DNA of 64,000 nt from Gemmatimonas sp. (GTDB lineage: Bacteria > Gemmatimonadota > Gemmatimonadetes > Gemmatimonadales > Gemmatimonadaceae), in contig NZ_JAPZSK010000006.1 in the NCBI RefSeq assembly GCF_027531815.1, forward strand, positions 680,652 to 744,651. Reading direction: 5' to 3'. This document shows positions 19,663 to 28,167 of this stretch, one piece after another. How positions within the stretch are numbered: position 1 is the stretch's first letter; every line of letters starts with the position of its first letter. The translations under genes were made by a program, and so were the position numbers. Below the pieces are notes generated by a model. It saw only the letters and a list, made by a program, of their open reading frames with translations. It did no database searches and was not told the origin of the DNA.

Positions 19663-20333
19663 CGCTCACCTCGGCGGAACACCTGCCGCACGTAAGCGAG
19701 TGTGGCGTCGTCCACCTGAGGCTCACACAAGCTACGATACGCGACCTGACGCAATGACGCGGTCGCTCCCAGCGAGCAGTACTCGGCGTGTTCTGTGACG
19801 AGGGTGTCTGGATGACCGAGCGCCAGACAAGCGTAGCTCGACCAGGGGAATTGACCAGGCGAACTGCACAGGCCAGCTCGTACAGGATTCTGATCGATGT
19901 AGCGGCTACAGGTGAGGAAGTAGCGCGGAGAGGTGATCACGCTCGATCGAAAGCGACCCTCCCAAAGCGTTCCCGTCCGGCCATGCCGCTGGTTGAACCA
20001 CCGGACGTATCTGGCACCCATCCATTGAGTAAGCCGACCAAGGCTGTCAGACCGAGGCGGTGTAATGAGTAGGTGAACATGGTTGGTCATGAACACCCAC
20101 GCGTGCACGGCACATCCGAATTGCTGCGTGCCATCCACGAGCAGCTCGCGGTAGACTCGCCGGTCAAGGTCATCTAGGAAGATGGCCTGGCGATTGTTGC
20201 CGCGCTGGATGTGATGCACTGGAACGCCGGGGATAACGTTACGTAGTACACGAGCCACGTGCGTATGGGCTGGGCGTGAGACAGAAGACTGGCGTTCAAC
20301 ACTATCGGTCGGCGCGGTTTCCCCCGTCATCAT
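19656..20333 (-). CDS. REP-associated tyrosine transposase (RAYT, Y1_Tnp)
   Basis: A 225-aa IS200/IS605-like Y1 transposase. It has the metal-binding HUH-type motif in AWVFMTNHVHLLITP, the PGVPVHHIQRGNNRQAIF start of the domain, GTLWEGRFRSS, and the tyrosine region YFLTCSRYIDQNPVRAG. I take ATG 20333; a longer TTG start runs into the flanking repeats. RAYTs are usually single-copy domesticated transposases associated with short palindromic repeats. Here the flanks carry inverted arrays of one 12-bp unit. Confidence 0.88.
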   Translation of the reverse strand: MMTGETAPTDSVERQSSVSRPAHTHVARVLRNVIPGVPVHHIQRGNNRQAIFLDDLDRRVYRELLVDGTQQFGCAVHAWVFMTNHVHLLITPPRSDSLGRLTQWMGARYVRWFNQRHGRTGTLWEGRFRSSVITSPRYFLTCSRYIDQNPVRAGLCSSPGQFPWSSYACLALGHPDTLVTEHAEYCSLGATASLRQVAYRSLCEPQVDDATLAYVRQVFRRGERL

Positions 20334-20379
20334 TTCTATGTGCGTTCTACCAAGAAAGCGAAGCGCCGGTACATGTCCC

Positions 20380-20505
20380 AACCCCAGCTCCGACCCCAGC
20401 TCCGACCCCAGCTCTGACCCCAGCTCTGACCCCGACCAGCTCCCGCACAGTTCCCCAGCTCTGACCCCAGCTCCGACCCCAGGACCCGGACCCCAGGACC
20501 GGCAG
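20380..20505 (-). repeat. 12-bp tandem repeat array, right of RAYT
   Basis: GACCCCAGCTCC is repeated about seven times with CTCT variants and one spacer (near 20433 to 20455). It is the reverse complement of the left-hand unit, so the two arrays could pair across the transposase gene. Confidence 0.9.
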
Positions 20506-20553
20506 GACCGCTCCCGGTCGACGTAGTCGAAACGCCGGCACTAGCTTGGAGGC

Positions 20554-21432
20554 ATGTCGCTCACCGCCACATCCGAGATCCGCACCCTGCTGCTGGCGGC
20601 CATCGTGGCGCTCGCCGCGCTCTTCATCTGGCGCTGGTGGCGCTCCATTGATCGTGGCAGCGGCGAGCGCCTCGTGCCCACGCCGATCCAGCTGGGCATC
20701 GGGTTCGTGGTGAACTTCTTCGACACCCTCGGCATCGGATCGCTCGCCACCACCACCGCCGCCTTCAAGGCGTTGCGCATGGTGCCCGACGAACGGTTGC
20801 CCGGTACCATGATCGTGGGGCTCACCCTGTCGGTGGTCACCCAGGCGCTCATCTTCATCTCGAAGATCGAGATCGACCCCACCTTCCTGCTCCTCATGAT
20901 CGCGACCGCGCTCGTGGGCGGGTGGCTGGGAGCCGGTGTGGTGTCGCGGCTGCCGCGTCGCCCCATTCAAGTGGGCATGGGGGTGGCGCTGCTCTCCGCG
21001 GCGCTGTTCATGACCATCGCACAGCTCAACCGCATGCCCGTGGGCGGTTCGGCCCTCACTCTGCACGGGCCGTCGCTCTGGCTGGCGCTGGGCATCAATT
21101 TCGTGCTCGGCGCCCTCATCATGCTGGGCATCGGCAACTACGGCCCCACCTTCGTACTGCTCAGCGCGCTCGGCATGGACCCGCGCGCCGCATTTCCCAT
21201 CATGATGGGGAGCGGCGCCTTTGCCGCGCTGCTCGGCTGCCTCGAGTTCGTGAAGCGGCGCAACCAGGTCAACCAGCCGGCCATCGGCCTCGCCATGGGG
21301 GGAATCCCCGGAGTGCTCGTGGCGGCGCTGCTGGTGACGTCACTACCCCTCGACCTGCTGCGGTGGCTGGTGATTGCGGTGGTGATCTACGCCGCGGCAA
21401 CCATGCTGCGCTCCCATGACCGGGCGCCGTAA
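20554..21432 (+). CDS. TSUP-family membrane permease (TauE/SafE-like)
   Basis: A 292-aa protein with about eight hydrophobic helices. It shows the family's paired repeats: GIGFVVNFFDTLGIGSL in the first half and INFVLGALIMLGIGNYGP in the second. TSUP proteins export or import sulfur compounds and organic anions; the substrate here is unknown. The gene ends in RAP-stop, and the last 12 bases are repeated in tandem downstream. It converges on an ABC-F gene. Confidence 0.85.
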   Translation: MSLTATSEIRTLLLAAIVALAALFIWRWWRSIDRGSGERLVPTPIQLGIGFVVNFFDTLGIGSLATTTAAFKALRMVPDERLPGTMIVGLTLSVVTQALIFISKIEIDPTFLLLMIATALVGGWLGAGVVSRLPRRPIQVGMGVALLSAALFMTIAQLNRMPVGGSALTLHGPSLWLALGINFVLGALIMLGIGNYGPTFVLLSALGMDPRAAFPIMMGSGAFAALLGCLEFVKRRNQVNQPAIGLAMGGIPGVLVAALLVTSLPLDLLRWLVIAVVIYAAATMLRSHDRAP

Positions 21433-21472
21433 CGCGGCGCCGTAACGGGGCGCCGTAACCGGGCGCCGTAAC
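21421..21472. repeat. 13-bp tandem repeat carrying the TSUP stop codon
   Basis: Four units of the form SSGGCGCCGTAAC (CGGGCGCCGTAAC, GCGGCGCCGTAAC, GGGGCGCCGTAAC, CGGGCGCCGTAAC) run from the last codons of the permease gene towards the convergent ABC-F gene. Because 13 is not a multiple of 3, TAA appears in all three frames. The GGCGCC core is palindromic, so each unit could fold weakly. Confidence 0.9.
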
Positions 21473-21478
21473 GGCGCC

Positions 21479-23089
21479 TCAGCGCCGACGCGCCTGATCC
21501 TCCTCCCACTCCACGAACGATCCGTCGAAGTCGTGCAGCGTGGCGCCCTCGAACCACCACACGCGCGTGGCTACCTCGCGCAGGAACGCGCGGTCGTGGC
21601 TGACAATGAGCACCGTCCCCTCGTACTCGCCCAGCGCATCTTCCAGCACCTCGATGTTCTCCACGTCGAGGTGATTGGTGGGTTCATCCAGCACGAGCAG
21701 GTTGGCCCCGGACAGGGTCATAATGGCCAGCGCCATGCGCGCCCGCTCGCCGCCACTGAGTGAACGGATCTCGCGGAACACCTCCTCCTGCGTGAAGCCG
21801 AATGCGCCCAGATGGTTCTGCACCGCACCACGGCTCCACAGCGGACGCTGCGCCTGAATGGCGTCGTACATGCTCAGGTCGAGCGGCAAATCGCCCAGAT
21901 CCTGCTTGAAGTACGCGGGCGTGATAGAGCTGCCAACGCGGGCCTCCCCGCTGGCCGGAGCACGATCCCCCATGATGGTGGAAATGAACGAGGACTTGCC
22001 AGCCCCATTCGGCCCCACCAGCGCCACGAAATCGTTGCGGCGCAACACGGCCGTGAAGTCCTCCACGAGCACGCGCCCCGGTACCTCCACGCGCAGCGCC
22101 TTGATGTCGACGACCTGATCTCCTCCGCGCTCGGCCACCTTGAATTCGAGCGACATGGCAGCGGGATCACCGGGCGGCGGCGCGAGCCGCGGCAACCGCT
22201 CCAGTCGCTTGCGCTTGCCCTTGGCCTGGAAGGAGTTCACCCCGGCAATATTCCGGCGGATGTACTCCTCCTCCTTCTTCACGTACGCGCGCTGCTTCTC
22301 CAGTTCACGCTCGCGCGTCAATCGCCGTTCGGCGCGCTGCGGCACGAACTGGCTGTAGTTGCCACGGTACCACTCGCTCGACTTGGCCTCGATGTGCAGG
22401 ATGTGCGTGCTGATGGCATCGAGGAACGCACGATCGTGCGATACCACCAGGACGGTTTCGCCCGCCTCCTTGAGCCACTCCTGCAACCAGTGAATGGTGT
22501 CGAGATCGAGGTGGTTCGTGGGTTCGTCCAGCATGAGCAGGTCGGCGGGCGCAATCAGCTGCGCCGCCAGCCCCACACGGCCGCGTTCACCGCCAGACAG
22601 TGTACTCACCAAGCGCGTCTTCGATTCCTCGGCGTCGAAACCCAGCCCCTGCAGTACGGCATCGACGCGGGCGTGGTACTCGTACCCGCCCATGTCACCG
22701 AACCGCTCCTGGTCGCGCCCGAATCGTTCGAGCATCTCGTCGCTGACCTTGTCCCCCAGCTCGCCCAACTGCATGGCCTGATCGGCAATGCTCTGCTCCA
22801 GCGCGATGACCTCACGCCACGCCGCGGCGCCGGCCTGCCACACGGTGGCGGCCCCCTCAAAGGCGCGGTGCTGGTCGAGCAGCGCGTGACGCATCCCCGG
22901 CTTGCGCGCCACGGCTCCCACGTTGGGCGGCCGGTCACCGGTCACCACGCTGAAAATCGACGACTTGCCGGCGCCGTTGCGCCCGATGATGCCCCAACGC
23001 TCCCCTTCCCCCACGGTGAAGGTGACGTTCTTGAGCAGTTCGGTGGCGCCGAACGAAATGCCGATGTTGGAACAGGAGAGGAGAGTCAC
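21479..23089 (-). CDS. ABC-F family ATPase
   Basis: A 536-aa soluble protein with two ABC domains and no membrane segments. Domain 1: Walker A GRNGAGKSS, signature LSGGERGRVGL, Walker B LLMLDEPTNHLDLD. A charged linker (ERELEKQRAYVKKEEEYIRRN) follows, then domain 2: GPNGAGKSS, LSGGERARMAL, LLVLDEPTNHLDVE. ABC-F proteins bind the ribosomal E site to relieve stalling or give antibiotic protection. The short linker and lack of a C-terminal extension fit Uup/YbiT-type rather than EttA. The start is GTG. Confidence 0.92.
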   Translation of the reverse strand: MTLLSCSNIGISFGATELLKNVTFTVGEGERWGIIGRNGAGKSSIFSVVTGDRPPNVGAVARKPGMRHALLDQHRAFEGAATVWQAGAAAWREVIALEQSIADQAMQLGELGDKVSDEMLERFGRDQERFGDMGGYEYHARVDAVLQGLGFDAEESKTRLVSTLSGGERGRVGLAAQLIAPADLLMLDEPTNHLDLDTIHWLQEWLKEAGETVLVVSHDRAFLDAISTHILHIEAKSSEWYRGNYSQFVPQRAERRLTRERELEKQRAYVKKEEEYIRRNIAGVNSFQAKGKRKRLERLPRLAPPPGDPAAMSLEFKVAERGGDQVVDIKALRVEVPGRVLVEDFTAVLRRNDFVALVGPNGAGKSSFISTIMGDRAPASGEARVGSSITPAYFKQDLGDLPLDLSMYDAIQAQRPLWSRGAVQNHLGAFGFTQEEVFREIRSLSGGERARMALAIMTLSGANLLVLDEPTNHLDVENIEVLEDALGEYEGTVLIVSHDRAFLREVATRVWWFEGATLHDFDGSFVEWEEDQARRR

Positions 23090-23249
23090 GCGGACAGGAG
23101 GCTTCGGGTGAGGGACCAGCCTCGAAAGCTAACCCACCCACTCCGTCCGTTGCCCCTCATGGGCACCACCCCCCATCCCGGCGCGTTGGCACGGAGGTAC
23201 GCCGACCGGGCATGTCCCGGTCCCCGTTTCCCGACTCCCTGCTTCTCCC

Positions 23250-24401
23250 ATGTGCCGGTTGAGCCGTTGCTGTGCCATTGCATGGACCGCCAGTGCCCTG
23301 TGTGTCGCTTCGGCCACTCTGAGCGCGCAGGAGGTCGGGCGCGACAGCGTACCCGCGGTACGCCGCGATTCAGCACAGGCGAGCGCTGCGCCCGGTAGCG
23401 GCCGCTGGCCGATCATCCTCCCGGGCATCACCTTCGCCCCCGAAACACGGTGGGCGGCCGCGATTGGCGGGTTCAAGGTCACCAAGAGCGCGGCGTCCCC
23501 TGGCCAGCGCCCCAACACCTACGCCGTGCGCGGGCTCTATTCGCAGCGCCACCAGGTACAAGCGTCGTTCTCCCTCGACCGGTGGAGCGCCGACAATGCG
23601 GGGCGAATCGAGTTCGATGCGGCCTTCTCCCGCTTCCCCAATTCGTTCTACGGCGTGCGTGCGGCCCTTGCCGACAGCGCCGAGCAATACACGCCGCGTA
23701 CCGCGTCGCTCGTGGGCAGCTATGTGCACCGTGCCCGACCGGGATTGTACCTGGGCGGGCGTGTGGCGCTCGAAGACGCCGCCCTCACCGCCATTGCCGA
23801 CGGCGGAACGCTGGCCACGCTGCTCACCACGCCCGCCTTTGCCGGCGGCGAGCGGTGGCGCACCGCCAGCGCCACGCTCATTGCCAGCTGGGATACGCGG
23901 GATGTGTTCTTCTTCCCCACGCGTGGGTCCGCGGTGTGGCTCAACATCGGCCGAGCGCTGGGCGTGCCGGGGGCCACACACCAGTTCACGCGCATCTCCC
24001 TCGACGCGCGACGTTACCAGCCACTCGGCCGCGGACTCGTACTCGCCGTGCAGGGATTCGGCGTGTTCACCGAGGGACGTGTCCCCGTGGACAACCTGCC
24101 CGCACTGGGCGGGGCGAGCCTCCTGCGCGGCTACTTCGCCGGGCGCTTTCGCGACCGCACGGCGCTCGCCACACAGGTGGAACTCCGCACGCCGACGTGG
24201 CGCCGACTCGGTGCGGTGGCGTTTGCCGGCGCAGGTGCCGTAGGCCCCACCCCCAATGCGCTGTCGCGCGACGACGTACGCAGTGCCTGGGGGGTGGGGG
24301 TACGCTTTGCCCTCAACGGCGATCGCCTGAATCTGCGCATCGACCGCGGCTTCGGCACAGGGAGCCGCGGCATCTACATCACGGCCGGCGAAGCGTTCTA
24401 G
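23250..24401 (+). CDS. BamA/Omp85-like outer-membrane barrel
   Basis: A 383-aa secreted protein. A signal peptide (SALCVASATLSAQ) is followed by a barrel resembling the bacterial surface antigen (D15/Omp85) domain: RTASATLIASWDTRDVFFFPTRGSAV..., then GGASLLRGYFAGRF, which is close to the family's RGY/F loop, and VRFALNGDRLNLRIDRGFG near the end. It lacks POTRA domains, so it is likely a stand-alone barrel rather than the essential BamA. It ends in AF. Its stop overlaps the convergent hydrolase stop by 4 bp. Confidence 0.75.
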   Translation: MCRLSRCCAIAWTASALCVASATLSAQEVGRDSVPAVRRDSAQASAAPGSGRWPIILPGITFAPETRWAAAIGGFKVTKSAASPGQRPNTYAVRGLYSQRHQVQASFSLDRWSADNAGRIEFDAAFSRFPNSFYGVRAALADSAEQYTPRTASLVGSYVHRARPGLYLGGRVALEDAALTAIADGGTLATLLTTPAFAGGERWRTASATLIASWDTRDVFFFPTRGSAVWLNIGRALGVPGATHQFTRISLDARRYQPLGRGLVLAVQGFGVFTEGRVPVDNLPALGGASLLRGYFAGRFRDRTALATQVELRTPTWRRLGAVAFAGAGAVGPTPNALSRDDVRSAWGVGVRFALNGDRLNLRIDRGFGTGSRGIYITAGEAF

Positions 24402-25528
24402 TTTCCCGCGCCGAAGAGCCGCAACACCGCACTCATGACAGGCGTGATCTGGCGGGATTCCGCCTGATCGGTGATGGCGACGGCCACCGTGACGCCAGCG
24501 TCAGGAAACACCATGGCGCTGGTGCCCCAGAACCCACTGTGTCCGTAGCCGCGCACGCCGCGTACAACGGTGCCAAAGATGCCCAGGCCGTAGCCCGCCA
24601 TCTCCGTGCTGCGCGGCGCCAGCATGGTGTCCAGCGTGCGTCGCTGTGCGAGCACCCGGCCGTCCAGCAACGCCGTGAGAAAGTGCGCCACGTCGCTCAT
24701 GGGTGCGGCGATCCCGCCACCGCCGTACAGATCGAAGCTGGGGTCAATGTCGTACGCGTCGAACCCGCCAAGATACTGGTGAGCACGGTCGGCGATACCG
24801 GACGGTGCGGGTTCGAGTGTCTCCCACCAGGTGTGGCGAAGGCCAAGGGACTCGAAGCCCACGAGGCGACGCACCGCCGGGCCCAACGGCATCCCGGTGA
24901 GCCGCTCCACGATGGCGCCCAGCAGGGTGTACCCCGAATCGGAGTACCGGAACTGCGCACCAGGCGCCCCCACCGGCGCCAGGCTGTCCACGAGCCACTG
25001 CAGCTGTTCCTCGCGCGTCCAGCGATACTGCGGGGCCGTGCGCAGTCTGGCCACATAGCTCGGCACCGCCGGATGCTCGTGAAATCCCGCGCGATGACTG
25101 AGGACCTGTTCGATCGTGATCACGTCGGTCCGGTAACCATCGCCTCGCAGCAGCGCGTCCAGTGCAGGAGGCAGGTGAGTCGCCAGCGGATCCGCCAGCG
25201 ACAGCTTCCCCTGCTCGACCAGTCGCAACACCGCCGCCGCCACATACGTCTTGGTGTTGCTCGCAATGCGCACCGGCTGCTCGGGGCGCAGTGGCACACG
25301 ACGCGCCGTATCCGACATCCCGGCGGCTACGCTCCAACGCCGACCGTTGGCACGCGACTCCACGGCAATGATGAGGCCAGGCATGCGCGGGCGCGCCGCG
25401 ACGATGCTGTCGGCGAGTCGCTGCAGGGCGGGAGCGATGCTGTCCGCCGGGATGGCCACCGGCGGCTGCGGCACCACGGCCTGCAGGAGCGCGGTCACGA
25501 GCAGGATACTGGGCATGAGAGAGAACAT
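24398..25528 (-). CDS. Serine hydrolase, class C beta-lactamase fold
   Basis: A 376-aa secreted enzyme with a signal peptide (SILLVTALLQAVVPQPPVA). The three catalytic motifs are present: SxxK as SNTK in RIASNTKTYVAAAVLRL, YSD in FRYSDSGYTLLG, and HSG in GYGHSGFWGTSAM. That makes it an active penicillin-binding-fold hydrolase such as a D-Ala-D-Ala carboxypeptidase, esterase or peptidase; the substrate is not predictable. It lies alone on the minus strand and faces a thioesterase gene. Confidence 0.85.
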   Translation of the reverse strand: MFSLMPSILLVTALLQAVVPQPPVAIPADSIAPALQRLADSIVAARPRMPGLIIAVESRANGRRWSVAAGMSDTARRVPLRPEQPVRIASNTKTYVAAAVLRLVEQGKLSLADPLATHLPPALDALLRGDGYRTDVITIEQVLSHRAGFHEHPAVPSYVARLRTAPQYRWTREEQLQWLVDSLAPVGAPGAQFRYSDSGYTLLGAIVERLTGMPLGPAVRRLVGFESLGLRHTWWETLEPAPSGIADRAHQYLGGFDAYDIDPSFDLYGGGGIAAPMSDVAHFLTALLDGRVLAQRRTLDTMLAPRSTEMAGYGLGIFGTVVRGVRGYGHSGFWGTSAMVFPDAGVTVAVAITDQAESRQITPVMSAVLRLFGAGN

Positions 25529-25659
25529 GAGTGAGAGACGGACGCTGCGCCATTGCCAGCGTCAAAGGTGGCAGCGGATCGCGTGTGGCGCATCCTCCCC
25601 GACGCGCCGCGCGCGGTACCTTACGCCGATAGACCGTCGACTATACCCAAGGGACACAC

Positions 25660-26205
25660 GTGCTGCACTACTGGTTCACCATCGGGCGTATGCTCGCCTC
25701 GCGTTTCACTCGGCCTCGCGTTCGCTTCGACGCCACCATTCGGCGCACCTTTCGCGTGCGACTCTTCGACTGTGACGGGTTTCGGGTGATGACGGCGGCG
25801 AAGTACCCCATGTACATGGACTTCATCCGTTGGGAGATGATCGCGCGCTCCGCACTCTTCGACGCCATTCTGCGTCGCGGACTCGCGCCCACCCTGGGCT
25901 CACAGAAGCTCATCTATCGCAAGCCGCTCAAAGTGTGGACGCGTTTCGATGTGGAGCTCGAACTGGCCGGCCACGACGACAAGTGGATTTACCACATTCA
26001 CCGCTTCGAGCAGGGGGGTGAGCTGCGGGCACTGGGCATCACGCGCGCGCTCATCTGGAGGCGCGACGTGCCCGCGGCCCTCCCCCAGCTGCTGCAATCG
26101 TTGGGCGCCACCGAACCCATGCCCCCGCCGGCGTGGGTCACGGCGCTGTTCGCCAGCGACCGCGAGCTCCTGGAGGCCAACGGGAACGGCCTCGCGCCCC
26201 GGTGA
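25660..26205 (+). CDS. Acyl-CoA thioesterase, THEM6/4HBT-like
   Basis: A 181-aa hot-dog-fold protein. RVRLFDCDGFRVMTAAKYPMYMD resembles the active-site Asp region of 4HBT enzymes, and LGSQKLIYRKPLKVWTRFDVE plus KWIYHIHRFEQGGELRALG fit the THEM6-like subgroup. It probably hydrolyses acyl-CoA thioesters. The GTG at 25660 gives a short hydrophobic N-terminus; ATG 25690 is the alternative start. Confidence 0.7.
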   Translation: MLHYWFTIGRMLASRFTRPRVRFDATIRRTFRVRLFDCDGFRVMTAAKYPMYMDFIRWEMIARSALFDAILRRGLAPTLGSQKLIYRKPLKVWTRFDVELELAGHDDKWIYHIHRFEQGGELRALGITRALIWRRDVPAALPQLLQSLGATEPMPPPAWVTALFASDRELLEANGNGLAPR

Positions 26206-26376
26206 GCCGCCTGGCCTAAGCGGGGGGCAAGGCGGACAGGAAGAGCCCTCTGGCGGCCAGGTGGCAGTGCGGTGACTGGACTATTGCCCCTCGGAGCGTA
26301 GCATCAACCGACCGGGCAGGCGCCACTCCGCAGCTGCCGCTTGCCGCCCCACGCCCCGCCCTCCGAGGAGAACGCC

Positions 26377-26814
26377 ATGACCACCGTTGCCGCGCTGCTG
26401 GACGTCAAGGGACACTCGATTGTTTCCGTTGGCGCGCAAGCGTCGGTGCTCGACGCCGTACGGCTCATGGCGGACAACGGACTGGGGGCCGTGCTCGTGA
26501 CGAGCGGCGCGGACGTGCTGGGCATCTTCACGGAGCGCGATGTCATGCGGCGCGTCGTTGCCCAAGGCGTTGACCCCGCGGTGACCCCGGTGTCCACCGT
26601 CATGACCGCGGCGGTGGTGACGTGTCTCCCCGCCACGACCCTCGACGAATGCGGCGCCATCATGACGTCGCGGGAAATCCGCCACCTGCTGGTAGCCGAC
26701 AGCCAGGGGCTGCACGGCATCATCAGCATCCGCGATGTGCTCGCGCACCGCACTGCCGAGCAGGAGAGCACCATCCGGTTCCTGAACGAGTACATGTTCT
26801 CCGCGCGCGGGTGA
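26377..26814 (+). CDS. Paired CBS-domain protein
   Basis: A 145-aa cytoplasmic protein made of two CBS motifs (ASVLDAVRLMADNGLGAVLV...GIFTERDVMRRV and TTLDECGAIMTSREIRHLLVAD...GIISIRDVLAHR). Such modules bind adenine nucleotides and regulate partner proteins. ATG 26377 has GAGGAG 6 bp upstream. Its terminal sequence, including the TGA, is repeated in tandem downstream. Confidence 0.88.
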   Translation: MTTVAALLDVKGHSIVSVGAQASVLDAVRLMADNGLGAVLVTSGADVLGIFTERDVMRRVVAQGVDPAVTPVSTVMTAAVVTCLPATTLDECGAIMTSREIRHLLVADSQGLHGIISIRDVLAHRTAEQESTIRFLNEYMFSARG

Positions 26815-26864
26815 CCGTATGCAAGTGACCGTACGCGGGTGACCGTACGCGGCTGATCGCGCGC
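26807..26864. repeat. 14-bp tandem repeat carrying the CBS-gene stop codon
   Basis: The unit GCGGGTGACCGTAY recurs three times, with a diverged fourth copy (GCGGCTGATCGCGC). The first unit contains the gene's own TGA. A 14-bp period places TGA in all three frames, as the 13-bp repeat does at 21421. Confidence 0.85.
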
Positions 26865-26881
26865 GGATTGCACTTGCGGCG

Positions 26882-27604
26882 TTACCCCATCGCCAGCATT
26901 TCGCCGTGGTGGTACACAGCCGAGGTGGGTGGCGTGTGGCGTGCGGCCGCCACCATGGCTGCGGAAATCTGCTCCACGCGAATGGAGCGGTACTTCACGG
27001 GTGTCACCCAGGAGAACAGCGGTAGCAGCGTCTCCAACAAGCGTGGCGTATGCCGTGACCCGATGATCATGGCCGGGCGAAACACGCTCACCACGGCAAG
27101 GCCGCTCGCCAGCACCGCCGCTTCGGCTTCTCCCTTCACGCGATTGTAGCGCGACGTCCCCGCCGCACCCGACCCATGCGCGGAAGCGGCAGCATTGGCG
27201 CCTACGGCCGACATGAGCGCGAGGTGCCGCACCTTCCCTGTGGCAGCCAATCCGCGCGCAAAGGCGGCGTTGAGAGCCACATCGACATCGCGATGCTGCG
27301 CAATGGTGAGTTTCGCCGTGCCCGCGCCAATGCCCAGCACACTCAGCCCCACCACCTCGCCCTCGAGTGCATCAACCGCGTCGCTGGTCGCCTGCTGCAG
27401 GTGCCCCGGCGTCATGTCCGGCACCAGCACCTCGCGCAGCGGCACCCGCGCGCTCTTCGCCTCTGCCAGCTGTGCAGGGAGTGACGTGCGCCCCACGGTG
27501 ACCACCGTGCGGAACGCACCACTGCGCAGCAGCGCCCTTACCAGCACCCCTCCCACCGACCCGGAGGCACCAAGCACGATGGCACTACGGGGTGACGCCG
27601 TCAC
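26882..27604 (-). CDS. NAD(P)H-binding oxidoreductase, HTATIP2-like short-chain fold
   Basis: An approximately 240-aa Rossmann protein. The N-terminal nucleotide-binding motif GASGSVGG is followed by VVTVGR, then MSAVGAN and SRYNRVKGEAE, giving a Tyr-x3-Lys pair. This fits atypical SDRs such as HTATIP2. The GTG at 27604 overlaps the stop of the upstream acetyltransferase (GTGA), so it is probably translated with it; a GTG at 27619 is an alternative. The substrate is unknown. Confidence 0.75.
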   Translation of the reverse strand: MTASPRSAIVLGASGSVGGVLVRALLRSGAFRTVVTVGRTSLPAQLAEAKSARVPLREVLVPDMTPGHLQQATSDAVDALEGEVVGLSVLGIGAGTAKLTIAQHRDVDVALNAAFARGLAATGKVRHLALMSAVGANAAASAHGSGAAGTSRYNRVKGEAEAAVLASGLAVVSVFRPAMIIGSRHTPRLLETLLPLFSWVTPVKYRSIRVEQISAAMVAAARHTPPTSAVYHHGEMLAMG

Positions 27605-28143
27605 AGCGCGCGCTCCCACGTCTCCCCCAGCAGCCCCTCGCCGAACAACTGGTGTGGTTCACGGTGCACCAGCCGATATCCCTCGGCCTCGTACAGGGCC
27701 CGCGCCGTGTGCAGCACGCTGTTCGTCCAGAGTGAAATGGTGGTGTATCCCGCCTGCGTGCAGAAGTCGGTGCACAGTCGCACCAGCCGCTTCCCGATAC
27801 CCAGCCCGCGCGCCTCGGGGAGCACGAGCAGCAGCCGCAGTTTGGCCACGTGGACCCGCTCCGGGTGCTGCACGATCATCACCGACCCCACGCGTGCCCC
27901 CTGGAACTCGGCAATCCAGCAGCGTTCGCGCTGCGGATCATGCTGCGCCGCAAAGCCGTTGGTCACCGCCGCGACCAACGCCTCGAAGCGTGCGTCCCAA
28001 CCGTACTCGCGGGCGTACAGACTCCCGTGCGTGCGCACGATCCACCCGAGGTCATCGTGGTGCGCATCACGCAACGCGTATGTGACTGCCTGTGCGGACG
28101 ACGCGGAAGCATGATTGGGCAACATGCCATCAGCCTGCGTCAC
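27601..28143 (-). CDS. GNAT-family N-acetyltransferase
   Basis: A 180-aa protein with a single GNAT fold: LRDAHHDDLGWIVRTHG at the start, the acetyl-CoA loop LPEARGLGIGKRLVRLC (motif A) and WTNSVLHTARALYEAEGYRLV (motif B). The N-terminal region resembles the GNAT half of MarR-GNAT fusion proteins, but no MarR domain is present. It overlaps the downstream oxidoreductase by 4 bp. The substrate is unknown. Confidence 0.85.
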   Translation of the reverse strand: MTQADGMLPNHASASSAQAVTYALRDAHHDDLGWIVRTHGSLYAREYGWDARFEALVAAVTNGFAAQHDPQRERCWIAEFQGARVGSVMIVQHPERVHVAKLRLLLVLPEARGLGIGKRLVRLCTDFCTQAGYTTISLWTNSVLHTARALYEAEGYRLVHREPHQLFGEGLLGETWERAL

Positions 28144-28167
28144 GGGGCGACGGGTGGCAAGATGCCG

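Noticed and set aside
19455..19757. Open frame encoding SELGSELGSEL repeats
   Set aside because: It is only a translation of the 12-bp repeat array and has no conserved protein context.
19601..20505. CRISPR-like appearance of the 12-bp arrays
   Set aside because: Units are contiguous with no unique spacers and there are no cas genes.
23450..25534. 694-codon plus-strand frame spanning the barrel and hydrolase genes
   Set aside because: It crosses two clear convergent genes in the wrong frame and is Arg/His-rich.
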